NCBI RefSeq assembly: GCF_012844365.1
Contig: NZ_CP051626.1
Location: forward strand, 1,984,001-2,048,000
Source of the DNA: Brevibacterium sp. 'Marine'
GTDB lineage: Bacteria; Actinomycetota; Actinomycetes; Actinomycetales; Brevibacteriaceae
DNA length: 64,000 nucleotides
Direction: 5' to 3'
Shown: positions 35,493 through 44,516 of the stretch, in pieces
Layout of the letters: every line of letters starts with the position of its first letter
Position numbering within the stretch: the first letter of the stretch is position 1
Made by a program: the position numbers and the translations under genes
The notes under the pieces: generated by a model
Told to the model about the DNA's origin: nothing
Seen by the model: the letters and a program-made list of their open reading frames with translations, nothing else
The model's database searches: none

Positions 35493-36869
35493 ATGAGCGA
35501 ATCGACTTCAGCACTTGACAGTGCACAATTGCATGCCGAACTGGACGCCATCTTCGAGGAGGTCCTCGGCAATCTCACGGATCTCGTAGCCATTCCCTCC
35601 GTCGCCTGGCCGAGCTTCGACGCCGCGAATGTCACGGCCAGCGCCGAGGCGGTCGCCGGCTTGGCCAGCGACCTCGGCCTCGACGTCGACATCCTCAGCG
35701 CCGACCAGCCCGACGGAACCCCTGGATACCCGGCCGTCGTGGCCTCCGTGCCGGCGCCCGAAGGCGCCCCGACCGTCCTCCTCTACGCCCATCACGACGT
35801 GCAGCCGCCCGGACGCGCCGAGGATTGGGACACCGAACCCTTCGTCGCCACCCGGAAGGGCGACCGTCTCTTCGGCCGTGGAGCCGCCGACGACAAGGCG
35901 GGGATCATGGTCCATCTCACGGCTCTGCGGCTGCTGGCCGACCGCCTCGGTGTGGGTGTGACGCTCTTCTTCGAAGGCGAGGAAGAAGCTGGCAGCCCGA
36001 GCTTCCGCAATTTCCTCGAGACCTACCGGGACCGTCTGCGTGCCGATGTCATCGTCGTCGCCGATTCGGGCAACTGGGCCGCGGGCACTCCGGCCCTGAC
36101 GACGAGTCTGCGCGGAATGTGCGCCGTCGAATTCGAGGTCTCCACGCTCGACCACGCCGTGCACTCGGGAATGTACGGGGGAGTGGCACCGGATGCGATG
36201 CTCGCGATGACGAAGCTGCTGGCCACCCTCCACGACGACAACGGCTCCGTTGCTGTCGCCGGCCTGCACTCGAGCGCGGAGACGTCCATCGACTACGACG
36301 AGGCGACTCTGCGCACCGACTCCGGAGTGCTCGCGGAGACCGAGCTCATCGGCGCAGGCACCTTGGCCTCCCGTCTGTGGACCCAGCCGTCGATCACCGT
36401 CATCGGCCTCGACATTCCCGATGTGGCGGTCTCCTCGAATACCCTGCAGTCCTCACTGAAGGCCAAGCTCTCGATCCGACTCGCGCCCGGGGACACCCCC
36501 GCCTCGGCGGTCAAGGCCGTCGAAGAGCACTTGCGCGCGAATCTGCCCTTCGGCGCGCAGCTGAGCATCGGTGAGACCGAGGGCGGAAGCCCCTGGCAGG
36601 CCGACGAGAACGACCCCGTCGTGCGGACCGCGCGTCAGGCGCTCACCGATGCCTGGGGCACCGAATCGGTGACGATGGGCATCGGCGGATCGATTCCCTT
36701 CATCGCCGATCTGCTCGATGTGTTTCCCAGCGCATCGATCCTCGTCACGGGCGTCGAAGATCCCGACGCCAGGGCCCACAGCGCCAACGAATCGCTCTAC
36801 CTGCCCGATTTCAAGGCCGCGATCGTCGCCGAAGCACTGCTGCTGCAGCGCCTCGGCGACCAAGGATGA
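35493..36869 (+). CDS. M20 family metallopeptidase (dipeptidase)
   Basis: A 458-residue zinc peptidase. Metal and catalytic motifs are YAHHDVQPPG (His, Asp), WDTEPF, RGAADDKAGI (bridging Asp), FFEGEEEAGSP (catalytic and metal Glu), the DSGNW Asp, and a C-terminal AHSANESLYL His. A dimerisation lid is inserted at about residues 215-350. Similar proteins hydrolyse dipeptides or N-acyl amino acids; the substrate is not evident. The ATG at 35493 follows GGAG very closely, so initiation may be weak or leaderless. It is divergent from DUF3043 by 23 bp. Confidence 0.9.
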   Translation: MSESTSALDSAQLHAELDAIFEEVLGNLTDLVAIPSVAWPSFDAANVTASAEAVAGLASDLGLDVDILSADQPDGTPGYPAVVASVPAPEGAPTVLLYAHHDVQPPGRAEDWDTEPFVATRKGDRLFGRGAADDKAGIMVHLTALRLLADRLGVGVTLFFEGEEEAGSPSFRNFLETYRDRLRADVIVVADSGNWAAGTPALTTSLRGMCAVEFEVSTLDHAVHSGMYGGVAPDAMLAMTKLLATLHDDNGSVAVAGLHSSAETSIDYDEATLRTDSGVLAETELIGAGTLASRLWTQPSITVIGLDIPDVAVSSNTLQSSLKAKLSIRLAPGDTPASAVKAVEEHLRANLPFGAQLSIGETEGGSPWQADENDPVVRTARQALTDAWGTESVTMGIGGSIPFIADLLDVFPSASILVTGVEDPDARAHSANESLYLPDFKAAIVAEALLLQRLGDQG

Positions 36870-36948
36870 CACGAACGGGGAATAGCTTGCCGGGCACCGA
36901 CGTTGTCACCGGTGTAGCCTGGGGACAGGAACGCGAAAAGGAGTAACC

Positions 36949-37302
36949 ATGACTGTGACCGAAAAAGCAGAAGCCACCCACGAGGTGGAGCTGTCGTCGA
37001 CCGCTGCCGACAAGGTCCGCAGCCTGCTGGAACAGGAAGGTCGTGACGACCTGCGCCTGCGCGTGGCTGTCCAGCCCGGCGGATGTTCCGGACTGATCTA
37101 TCAGCTCTATTTCGATGAGCGTTTCCTCGACGGAGACGCAGTCCGCGACTTCGACGGCGTCGAGGTCATCGTCGACCGGATGAGCGTTCCCTACCTCAGC
37201 GGGTCGACCATCGACTTCTCCGACACCATCGAGAAGCAGGGCTTCACCATCGACAACCCCAACGCCGGCGGATCCTGCGCCTGCGGAGACTCGTTCCACT
37301 GA
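36949..37302 (+). CDS. erpA: iron-sulfur cluster insertion protein (HesB/IscA/ErpA family)
   Basis: A 117-residue A-type carrier that delivers Fe-S clusters to apoproteins. The three conserved cysteines are in QPGGCSGLIYQ and the terminal GGSCACGDSF. The ATG at 36949 is preceded by AAAGGAG. Located immediately before aat and the ctaCDF cluster, as in other actinobacteria. Likely clients in the window include LipA, BioB and QcrA (inference). Confidence 0.93.
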   Translation: MTVTEKAEATHEVELSSTAADKVRSLLEQEGRDDLRLRVAVQPGGCSGLIYQLYFDERFLDGDAVRDFDGVEVIVDRMSVPYLSGSTIDFSDTIEKQGFTIDNPNAGGSCACGDSFH

Positions 37303-37331
37303 TCAGCCTCGGCTGAGGAGGAGCGCTTCTC

Positions 37332-38009
37332 ATGGACCTGGAGGATCTGCGTGCCGTGTCATATACGGCAACGCAGCCCCAGGTCCTTTTGTCGTATCGG
37401 GCCGGACTCTTCCCCATGGGGGTCGGCCACGGGGGCACCGGTCGGATGGGATGGTGGGCGCCACGACGACGTGGAGTTCTGTTTCCCGGTGACCTGCGCG
37501 TGACGAAGAGCCTGCGCAAATCGATGAAGCACTTCACCTTCACCACCAACCGCGCCTTCATGCACGTCATCCGCTCGTGTGCCGACCCAGCGCGGACGGG
37601 CAGCTGGATCACCGAGGAGATGATCGAGCTCTACCAGGGCCTCCACGACGACGGGTGGGCGCATTCGGTCGAAGTCTGGAACGACGATGAGCTCGTCGGC
37701 GGACTCTACGGAGTCGCCATCGGTTCGTTCTTCGCCGGCGAATCGATGTTTCACACTCAGCGGGACGCCTCGAAGGCCGCGCTGGCCCACCTCGTCGGAC
37801 TCTTCGACGGCACCGACGTCGACACCAGAGAAAGCCGATCCACCTCGGCGGATGAGGAAGCGGGACAGAGGGACTGGCTCATCGACACCCAGTGGCAGAC
37901 ATCACATCTCGCGAGCCTCGGCGTGTCGGAGATCAGCGGCCTCGAATACTCCGCGCACCTAGAATCCGCGCTCAGGGGCAGTGTCTGTCAGCATGTTCTC
38001 AACAAATGA
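37332..38009 (+). CDS. aat: leucyl/phenylalanyl-tRNA-protein transferase
   Basis: A 225-residue N-end-rule transferase that adds Leu or Phe from aminoacyl-tRNA to proteins with N-terminal Lys or Arg, marking them for ClpS/ClpP degradation. Conserved motifs are GLFPMG, WWAPRRRGVLFPGDLRVTKS, TWITEE-like GSWITEEMIELY, HSVEVWNDDELVGGLYGVAIG and FFAGESMFH. The ATG at 37332 has GAGGAG about 8 bp upstream, and the gene lies 29 bp after erpA. Confidence 0.93.
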   Translation: MDLEDLRAVSYTATQPQVLLSYRAGLFPMGVGHGGTGRMGWWAPRRRGVLFPGDLRVTKSLRKSMKHFTFTTNRAFMHVIRSCADPARTGSWITEEMIELYQGLHDDGWAHSVEVWNDDELVGGLYGVAIGSFFAGESMFHTQRDASKAALAHLVGLFDGTDVDTRESRSTSADEEAGQRDWLIDTQWQTSHLASLGVSEISGLEYSAHLESALRGSVCQHVLNK

Positions 38010-38027
38010 ACATCTGCAGGTGAATTT

Positions 38028-38046
38028 CTACCGCGTGTAGCGGTAG
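38028..38046. promoter_or_regulatory. short perfect inverted repeat between aat and ctaC
   Basis: CTACCGC-GTGTA-GCGGTAG. It lies 19 bp after aat and about 75 bp before ctaC. It could be the aat terminator (short stem, TCTTAT follows) or an operator for the oxidase genes; the sequence does not decide. Confidence 0.35.
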
Positions 38047-38119
38047 TCTTATGAGTGACAGAGTAAGTACACGTCTCTCGGCCTGACCTGGAGACGCAGA
38101 ACGTTGTGAAAGGCTGCAC

Positions 38120-38992
38120 GTGGATTCTCCGAATCAGTCAGGACCGCAGCGGTCCTGGGCGAAGCGGCTCGGCATTCTGAGCGCCGTGTTGATACCGGCG
38201 TTGCTATCGGGTTGCACTAAAGAGCAGATCGCCACAGGATTTTTTCCCGTCGAATCGCAAGGCGCGACGAACCACACGGATGCCTATACAGCGCTGTGGA
38301 ACGGCGGCTGGATCGCCCTTCTCATCGTGGGCCTCATCGTGTGGGGACTCATCCTGTGGGCCATGGTCGCCTACCGCCGCCGCAAGAACGATCGCGGACT
38401 GCCGGTGCAGATGCGCTACAGCATGCCGATCGAAATCCTCTTCACCGTGACCCCGCTCGTCCTCGTGCTCGGTTTCTTCTTCCAGACTATCCAGGTCATG
38501 GAGCAGACGACGGATGATAGGACTCCGGGCGAGCAGGTCATCGAGGTCGCTGCCAAGCAGTGGGCTTGGGACTTCAATTACGAAACAGAGAACGTCTACT
38601 ACGCCGGCACTCAGGTCGCTCTCGACGGCACCGAGGAGCCGGAGAAGACCGCTCCGGTCCTCTACCTCCCGGTCGACACCGATCTCGAGATCCGCCTGCA
38701 TTCGCGTGACGTCATCCACTCCTTCTGGGTCCCCGCCTTCTTGGAGAAGCGTGATATGATTCCCGGCCGTGATCAGAGTCTGCATCTGCGCGCCGAGAAA
38801 GAGGGCGAGTATGTCGGCAAGTGTGCCGAGCTGTGCGGCGAATACCACTCGGAGATGCTTTTCAACGTCAAGGTCGTGTCCAAGGAAGAGTTCACGAAGT
38901 ACACGCAGTCGCTTGCCGATCAGGGCAACACAGGACAGCTGGGATCGGAGTATGATCGCAACTGGTACCCGAAAGAAGGTGCTGAGAAATGA
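38120..38992 (+). CDS. ctaC: cytochrome c oxidase subunit II
   Basis: A 290-residue oxidase subunit that carries the CuA centre and accepts electrons from the bc1 complex. A lipoprotein signal ends in ALLSGC (about residue 32). Two transmembrane helices follow (about 55-78 and 97-118), then a cupredoxin domain with the CuA ligands His in [11 protein letters not shown] and the motif [15 protein letters not shown] start at 38120 behind GAAAGG. First gene of ctaC-ctaD-ctaF; its stop overlaps the ctaD start by 4 bp. Confidence 0.96.
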   Translation: MDSPNQSGPQRSWAKRLGILSAVLIPALLSGCTKEQIATGFFPVESQGATNHTDAYTALWNGGWIALLIVGLIVWGLILWAMVAYRRRKNDRGLPVQMRYSMPIEILFTVTPLVLVLGFFFQTIQVMEQTTDDRTPGEQVIEVAAKQWAWDFNYETENVYYAGTQVALDGTEEPEKTAPVLYLPVDTDLEIRLHSRDVIHSFWVPAFLEKRDMIPGRDQSLHLRAEKEGEYVGKCAELCGEYHSEMLFNVKVVSKEEFTKYTQSLADQGNTGQLGSEYDRNWYPKEGAEK

Positions 38993-40683
38993 CCGCCACG
39001 ATGGATCAGGCAGCTCTTGATGCTCCGGTAGTTCCACGGAGCAAGGGCAAGGTCATCGTCGACTGGATCACGTCGACGGATCACAAGACGATCGGCTATA
39101 TGTATCTGATCGGTTCGTTCTTCTTCTTTTGCCTCGGCGGTGTGATGGCGCTCATCATTCGCCTCGAGCTCTTCGAGCCCGGAATGCAGATCGTTGAGAC
39201 CAAGGAACAGTACAACCAGCTGTTCACCATGCACGGGACATTGATGCTGCTGATGTTCGCCACCCCGCTGTTCGCCGGCTTCGCCAACGTCATCATGCCG
39301 TTGCAGATCGGCGCTCCGGACGTGGCTTTCCCGCGGCTGAATGCCTTCGCCTTCTGGATGTACCTCTTCGGCAGCCTTGTGGCCATCTCCGGATTCCTCA
39401 CCCCTCAGGGTGCGGCATCCTTCGGCTGGACCGCCTACGCGCCATTGAGCAATACGACGTTCACACCGGGCGCCGGTGGCAACTTGTGGGTGCTCGGACT
39501 CGCCCTGCAGGGCTTCGGAACCATCCTCGGCTCCGTCAACTTCATCACCACTGTGATCACGATGCGTGCTCCCGGCATGACCATGTTCCGGATGCCGATC
39601 TTCACCTGGAATGTACTCATCACCGGTATCCTCGTTTTAATGGCCTTCCAGCCGCTGGCTGCGGCGCTCCTCGTCCTCGCCTCAGACAGGATCCTCGGAT
39701 CGCATGTCTTCAGTCCGGCCAACGGCGGACCGATTCTCTGGCAGCACTTATTCTGGTTCTTCGGACACCCGGAGGTCTATGTCATCGCGTTGCCATTCTT
39801 CGGCATCGTCACAGAGATTTTGCCGGTATTCAGCCGCAAGCCTGTCTTTGGTTACAAGGAACTCGTCTTCGCGACAGTCGCTATTGCTGCACTGTCCGTG
39901 ACGGTATGGGCCCACCACATGTACGTGACTGGGGTTGTGGCACTGCCGTTCTTCGCGTTCATGACGATGCTCATCGCGATCCCGACCGGGGTGAAGTTTT
40001 TCAACTGGATCGGCACGATGTGGAGAGGCTCGATTACCTTCGAGACACCGATCGTGTGGTCGATCGGCTTCCTCGCAACGTTCCTTTTCGGTGGTCTCAC
40101 CGGAGTCATCCTGGCAAGCCCAGCCCTCGACCAGCAGGTGTCCGACACCTACTTCGTCGTTGCTCACTTTCACTATGTGGTCTTCGGCACCGTGGTGTTC
40201 GCGATGTTCGCCGGGTTCTATTTCTGGTGGCCGAAGTGGACGGGCAAGATGCTCAACGAGAAGCTCGGACACATCCACTTCTGGATGCTGTTCATCGGCT
40301 TTCACGGTACGTTCCTCGTCCAGCATTGGCTCGGTGTCGAAGGCATGCCGCGCCGTTACGCCGACTACCTGCCGCAGGATGGTTTCACCTGGATGAACCA
40401 GGTGTCGACGGTCGGCTCGCTGGTGCTGGGTCTGTCGATGGTTCCGTTCTTCTGGAACGTGTGGATCACATACCGCAACGCACCAAAGGTGACTGTCGAC
40501 GATCCGTGGGGCTACGGAGGTTCGCTCGAATGGGCTACCTCCTGCCCGCCCCCGCGTCACAACTTCACTTCTCTGCCGCGGATCCGTTCAGAGCGTCCTG
40601 CCTTCGACCTCAATCATCCTGAGCTGCTTGAATACGCAGGTCACTCCAATGTTGAACAGCTGGCAGGAGGCACAGTCAAATGA
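38989..40683 (+). CDS. ctaD: cytochrome c oxidase subunit I
   Basis: A 564-residue, 12-helix catalytic subunit of the aa3 oxidase with hemes a and a3 and CuB. Heme a ligands are seen in [10 protein letters not shown] and [10 protein letters not shown]. The CuB ligands and the Tyr crosslink are in [14 protein letters not shown] and [14 protein letters not shown] overlaps link it to ctaC and ctaF. Copper insertion into CuB requires CtaG-type chaperones, two of which are encoded further right in the accessory island. Confidence 0.97.
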   Translation: MTATMDQAALDAPVVPRSKGKVIVDWITSTDHKTIGYMYLIGSFFFFCLGGVMALIIRLELFEPGMQIVETKEQYNQLFTMHGTLMLLMFATPLFAGFANVIMPLQIGAPDVAFPRLNAFAFWMYLFGSLVAISGFLTPQGAASFGWTAYAPLSNTTFTPGAGGNLWVLGLALQGFGTILGSVNFITTVITMRAPGMTMFRMPIFTWNVLITGILVLMAFQPLAAALLVLASDRILGSHVFSPANGGPILWQHLFWFFGHPEVYVIALPFFGIVTEILPVFSRKPVFGYKELVFATVAIAALSVTVWAHHMYVTGVVALPFFAFMTMLIAIPTGVKFFNWIGTMWRGSITFETPIVWSIGFLATFLFGGLTGVILASPALDQQVSDTYFVVAHFHYVVFGTVVFAMFAGFYFWWPKWTGKMLNEKLGHIHFWMLFIGFHGTFLVQHWLGVEGMPRRYADYLPQDGFTWMNQVSTVGSLVLGLSMVPFFWNVWITYRNAPKVTVDDPWGYGGSLEWATSCPPPRHNFTSLPRIRSERPAFDLNHPELLEYAGHSNVEQLAGGTVK

Positions 40684-41081
40684 GAGCTTCGATCTTCGTC
40701 TTCAACTTCTCCGCCGTGTTTTTCGTGGTTGTAGGCATCGTCTACGGCTTCTATACCGACTTCACGGAGATGGCTGGTTTCCCCGCGCTAGTGCTCTTAG
40801 GGGGAATGTCCGGAATTATCGGCATCTACCTGTGGATGACAGACCGTCGTGTCGGCCGTCAGCCACAGGACAACGACGACGCCGAGATCTCGGACGCTGA
40901 TGCCGACTACGGTATGTTCAGCCCGTGGAGTTGGTGGCCGATCGTCAGCGCGGGAGCCGCCGCCGTCGCATTCTACGGAATCGCCATGGGTTGGTGGATC
41001 TTCCCGTTCGGTGTTGTGGTCGGTATCATCGCACTCGTCGGCCTCACCTATGAACACGATCGCGGCGACTTCGCGCACTGA
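40680..41081 (+). CDS. ctaF: cytochrome c oxidase subunit IV (actinobacterial)
   Basis: A 133-residue small subunit with four predicted helices: [59 protein letters not shown] and [19 protein letters not shown] soluble linker ([20 protein letters not shown]) separates the two pairs. It belongs to the actinobacterial subunit IV family, which stabilises the bc1-aa3 supercomplex. ATGA overlap with ctaD; terminator 28 bp downstream. Confidence 0.93.
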   Translation: MRASIFVFNFSAVFFVVVGIVYGFYTDFTEMAGFPALVLLGGMSGIIGIYLWMTDRRVGRQPQDNDDAEISDADADYGMFSPWSWWPIVSAGAAAVAFYGIAMGWWIFPFGVVVGIIALVGLTYEHDRGDFAH

Positions 41082-41108
41082 TACGTTGATCTGATCGCCT
41101 AGTCACCC

Positions 41109-41137
41109 TGGCCCGGACTCATTTTGAGTCCGGGCCA
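41109..41137 (+). terminator. terminator of the ctaCDF operon
   Basis: TGGCCCGGACTCA and TGAGTCCGGGCCA form a perfect 13-bp stem with a 3-nt loop, 28 bp after ctaF. It marks the right end of the native core region before the accessory island. Confidence 0.75.
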
Positions 41138-41219
41138 CAGGTCTATTCACAACCATCTCTGCCGCCCTCTTCCGGTGTGGCCTCACGCGTCCAGCGCCAA
41201 TCGATGAGCAGCGAGGAGT

Positions 41220-41411
41220 CTAGACCCTCGCTGGTCCGATAGGCCCGCCCTGCTGTTGCTCGCCGGCTTCTTCGTCGTCGGCGAGGTGTGCAAGCAACTG
41301 CTCAGGGGTGAAGATGCGCTGTCGTGGACCATCAGCAAGCGGGGGTGGACAGTTCAGGGATCGATCTTCGCTGGCCGTTGACGACGGAGTCGACAATGAT
41401 GAACGGCACAT
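41220..41411 (-). pseudogene. possible transposase OrfA-like fragment
   Basis: A 63-codon frame whose middle (RQRIFTPEQLLAHLADDEEA) resembles the N-terminus of some IS3-type helix-turn-helix proteins (xxFTPEQKLAHLxxYEEA). The similarity stops after about 25 residues. It lies between the cta terminator and the IS21 end. The rest of 41138-41430 shows nothing I recognise. Weak call. Confidence 0.25.
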
Positions 41412-41438
41412 GGTGGTTGTTTTAGGGAATTGGCATTC

Positions 41439-41489
41439 GGTAGCACGCGTGGAACGAAGTGGTAGCAGGAGCGCGGGGATCCGGTAGCA
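41439..41489. repeat. three GGTAGCA repeats at 22-bp spacing (IS21-type element end)
   Basis: GGTAGCA occurs at 41439, 41461 and 41483, exactly 22 bp apart, about 35-80 bp beyond the istB-like reading frame. Multiple terminal repeats that bind the transposase on one DNA face are a feature of IS21-family ends, so this is probably the istB-side end of the element. Confidence 0.55.
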
Positions 41490-41521
41490 CCACTCCGGCG
41501 CCCCGCACTCCTAGCTTACGG

Positions 41522-42273
41522 TCACGCCGGACTACCGGCTTCGGATTGTTGTCTTGTCTTCTTCCGCATGTTCGGGCCATCGAGTTGGACGATCTCGCTG
41601 ACGGATACGAGCCGGCTGAGTATTGACTCGGCGATGACAGCATCGTGGAGTGATTTGTACCAGTCCTCGGGGTCGAACTGGGATGTGACGTTCGTGGCTC
41701 CGCGGCCTTCTCTGCTGGCAAGAATGTTCAGTATCTTCGCTGTCGTGTCCATCGAGATCGGGTTCGTGAGGAAGTCATCGAGGACGAGGACGTCGCAGTT
41801 TTGCAGACCGTCGAGGAATCGCAATCCTCCAGGATCAGACGGTTCCCCAGGTCATCTAACCGCCAGTAGGCGACGGTGTAGTCCTTCCGGCAGGCAGCGT
41901 TGACCAGGGATTGCGCCAGGTAGGACTTGCCGACACTGGTCTTGCCGAGGATGATCACGTTCGTCGCATTCTCAATCCAGGCACATGAGGCGAGCCGGTC
42001 AACAACGTCGCAAGTCAGCGTCCGATCGGGCAAGTAGCGGACGTCTTCGACACAGGCTGCCGGATTCGGGGTGTGTGAGGCTTTGAGGAGTTTATGGACG
42101 CGGCGTTCTGCCCGGGCAGCGAGCTCGATATCGAGAGCGTGGTGGATCTTCGCTGAGAACGTCCAGTCGTCGTAGTCGGAATCGTTGGCGATATCGATCA
42201 TGGCCTGTCCGAACGCGGTCATCCGCAGCTGGGTGAACGTCGCCATTTCATCAGTCGTCAGGTGATTACTCAT
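41522..42273 (-). pseudogene. IstB-like ATP-binding helper of an IS21 element, frameshifted
   Basis: The first part (42273 to about 41830) encodes an IstB N-terminus and Walker A motif (GKTSVGKSYLAQSL) ending near RLDDLGNRLILEDC. The frame is then lost, and the continuation is found one frame over (RFLDGLQNCDVLVLDDFLTN with Walker B LVLDDF, down to 41522). IstB normally assists the IstA transposase as an AAA+ ATPase. The frameshift near 41825 inactivates it. It overlaps the istA end by 4 bp (ATGA). Confidence 0.85.
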
Positions 42274-43205
42274 TGGTCGGATCCTTCCTCATCGTTCGTC
42301 AGCGCCGTCAGCCGGAATTGATTAACACCGCTCAGGTGAGCCCGGCTGGTATCCCTCGACATTGCAGGGACCGGGGCCGGTGATGGTGGTGGTGCGACTG
42401 CCGGTCGTTGCTTCGCCTGAGCCCGAACAGCTGTCAGCTGGTGTTTGACCGCGGTGTAGCTGATCGGTCGGCGCTCATCGGCACACAGGGTGTGGCAGAC
42501 TTGTTCCAGCCGGGGCCTGTTATCGCCCTTGCCCAGGGAGAGGATGTTCATGCAGGCTCTGAACCCTTGGGCTTCGATCTTCTTGGTGTCCAGCAGTCGG
42601 GTGAGCGCCTCGACCGTGTTCGGTCCCGTCTTCGCGGCTTGGCGGAGGAAGTAGCCGCGAGTCCACAACCCAGCAGTCTCGCCTTGAGAGGCTGGGGCGT
42701 GGTCGGCGTCGGTCACATACGAATGCTTCTTCGCAGCCACTCGATGGTTGGCGATGATGTCGCCGGCGGCGAGGAGTCGAGTCGGTTGCCGATGATGCGT
42801 ACATCCACGGTGGTGCCGACGAAGGCGGCGGGCACGGAGTATTTGATGGTTTCGATCTGGATGTGCCAGTCGCGGGAGACTTTCGCTTTCTTCCAGGTCA
42901 CGTCCTGCCAGGGCTGGTCGGGCAGGCTGATGAGGTCGCCGGCTTCGCCATCGGTGAACCAGTCCCGCCGGGATCGCGGTTGGCTGCGGAACGGGGTGCG
43001 GTCGTTGATCCACTCGACCCGGTCGGCGACGGCCGCGTTGAGGTCGTCGATATCGGCGAAGTGTCGGTCGGCGAGGTAGTGGATGATCCAGTTCGTGACG
43101 ATCTTGACGCCGGATTCGACGTTGGCTTTCTCCTTCGGTTTGTAAGCCCGGGTGGGGACGGCTGCGGTGTTGTAGGGGACTGCTGCAAGGCGAGGTGACA
43201 TTCGG
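42270..43205 (-). pseudogene. IstA-like IS21 transposase, 3' part only, frameshifted
   Basis: Only the C-terminal half of IstA remains. From 43205 to about 42780 one frame reads as IstA (AYKPKEKANVESGVKIVTNW, IHYLADRHFADIDDLNAAVA, WINDRTPFRSQ, IETIKYSVPAAFVGTTVDVR). From about 42770 another frame continues (AAGDIIANHRVAAKKHSYVT, MNILSLGKGDNRPRLEQVCH) to the stop at 42270. The 5' half, including the HTH and first catalytic Asp, is missing at the junction with the IS3 element near 43200. Two independent lesions: 5' loss by insertion and an internal frameshift. Confidence 0.82.
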
Positions 43206-43209
43206 GGTC

Positions 43210-44067
43210 TCACGCTGCGACTGCAGGTGACTCAATAATTGCTTCGTACTCGATCGGTGTCAAACGACCCAACCGGGCTTGCCGTCGACGCCGGTGATAC
43301 GTCCGCTCGATCCACGTCACGATCGCGATCCTCAACTGCTCCCGGCTCGCCCACCGGCGACGGTCGAGAACGTTCTTCTGTACCAGAGCAAAGAAGCTCT
43401 CCATGGCAGCATTGTCACCAGCCGCGCCGGCTCTGCCCATCGACCCGACCAGGCCGTGACGGGCCAGAGCACGGGTGAACTTCTTCGACCGGAATTGGCT
43501 GCCGCGATCGCTGTGCGTCACGCACCCGGCCACGTCACCACCGCGACGGGCCACGGCCATCTCGAGGGCATCAACAGCTAACCGCGCCTTCATTCGGGCC
43601 CCGATGGAGTAGCCGACGATCCGCGAGGAATAGACATCCTTGATCGCGCACATGTACAGCTTGCCCTCATCGGTGTCGTGCTCGGTTATATCGGTCAACC
43701 ACAGCTCGTTGACGGACTCAGCACGGAACTCGTGCCGAACCCGCCCATCGGCATCGGTAACGACGCACAGGTCGTCGTGAACAGGTGGGCCGGGCTTCTT
43801 CCCATTCTTGGCTCGGGCCTTGCCGAAGGCCGAGAACCAGGCGTTATCCGAGCACAGCCGCCATGCGGTGCACACTGCCATGGACTCACCGGCAGCCTCA
43901 GCTTCGTCGGACAGGTACCGGTACCCGAACTCGGGGTCGTCCCGGTGGGCGTCGAAGAGGGCGTTGGCCCGATACGCCTCGAGCACCTCGGCTTCGGGGA
44001 CAGGGTCGGCCAGCCATCGGTAGTAGGGCTGGCGTGAGAGCTTGAGAACCCGGCACGACACCGCCAC
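43210..44067 (-). CDS. IS3-family transposase OrfB (copy 1)
   Basis: A 285-residue integrase-core part of an IS3 transposase. It has a CRVLKLSRQPYYRWLADPVP start, HTH_21-like RDDPEFGYRYLSDEA, and a DDE core: Asp in LWLTDITEHDTDEGKLYMC, Asp in THSDRGSQFRSKKF, and Glu in NAAMESFFALVQKNVL. The reading frame itself is complete from a GTG at 44067. In this family OrfB is normally made as an OrfA-OrfB frameshift fusion; a TAG in the fusion frame just upstream should prevent that here. Confidence 0.85.
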   Translation of the reverse strand: MAVSCRVLKLSRQPYYRWLADPVPEAEVLEAYRANALFDAHRDDPEFGYRYLSDEAEAAGESMAVCTAWRLCSDNAWFSAFGKARAKNGKKPGPPVHDDLCVVTDADGRVRHEFRAESVNELWLTDITEHDTDEGKLYMCAIKDVYSSRIVGYSIGARMKARLAVDALEMAVARRGGDVAGCVTHSDRGSQFRSKKFTRALARHGLVGSMGRAGAAGDNAAMESFFALVQKNVLDRRRWASREQLRIAIVTWIERTYHRRRRQARLGRLTPIEYEAIIESPAVAA

Positions 44068-44093
44068 GGGGATCCCGTCGGCGGCGAGCTATC

Positions 44094-44402
44094 TCACGAG
44101 CGGGTAGAGCCTTTTGACGGCAGGTTCGCCAGCGACAAGTACGCGGCGGCACGACGCAGTACTTCGTTCTCCTGCTCCAACAGACGAGTCCGCCTCCGCA
44201 GCTCTCGCAGCTCGGCGGACTCGTCCGTGGACTTGTCCGGCTTGTTGCCGGCATCGATGTCTGCTTGGCGCAGCCATTTCGCGATGGTGCCTTCGTGGAC
44301 TCCGAGGTCCTTGGCGATCTGGGCGATCGTAGTCCTCTCGTCGCGGTTCAAAGCCACACGGACGACGTCATCGCGGAACTCTTTCGGGTAGGGCTGGGGC
44401 AT
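44094..44402 (-). CDS. IS3-family transposase OrfA (copy 1)
   Basis: A 102-residue HTH protein: MPQPYPKEFRDDVVRVALNR, the HTH TIAQIAKDLGVHEGTIAKWL, then a leucine-zipper-like coiled coil (ELRELRRRTRLLEQENEVLR). It ends at SKGSTRS next to an AAAAGG tract suited to -1 frameshifting into OrfB. The following fusion-frame codon eight (AGATAGCTC region, about 44090) is TAG, where copy 2 has GAG. Confidence 0.85.
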   Translation of the reverse strand: MPQPYPKEFRDDVVRVALNRDERTTIAQIAKDLGVHEGTIAKWLRQADIDAGNKPDKSTDESAELRELRRRTRLLEQENEVLRRAAAYLSLANLPSKGSTRS

Positions 44403-44516
44403 GGTGTCTATCCTTCCAGGCTTGCCTGAGAACAAGTCAGATAAGGTGTCACCAAACCCTGCATCAGTCACTGTGTGTCGGGCTTATCCGCTTTCGAGAT
44501 GGATCGTGGGCTGGAG

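Larger units (their letters stand above)
43196..44469 (-). mobile_element. IS3-family element, copy 1 (inserted in istA)
   Basis: About 1.27 kb with OrfA and OrfB in the usual overlapping order. The right end carries TGACTGATGCAGGG (minus strand), shared with copy 2 (GACTGATGCAAGG at 50421-50435). The left boundary is taken as TGACA at 43196, where the istA sequence stops; ends are approximate because the terminal repeats are weak. It lies directly beside ctaG and has the same orientation as copy 2. Confidence 0.75.

Noticed and set aside
41439..41489. GGTAGCA repeats as replication iterons
   Set aside because: No replication gene nearby and they lie at the end of an IS21-type remnant.
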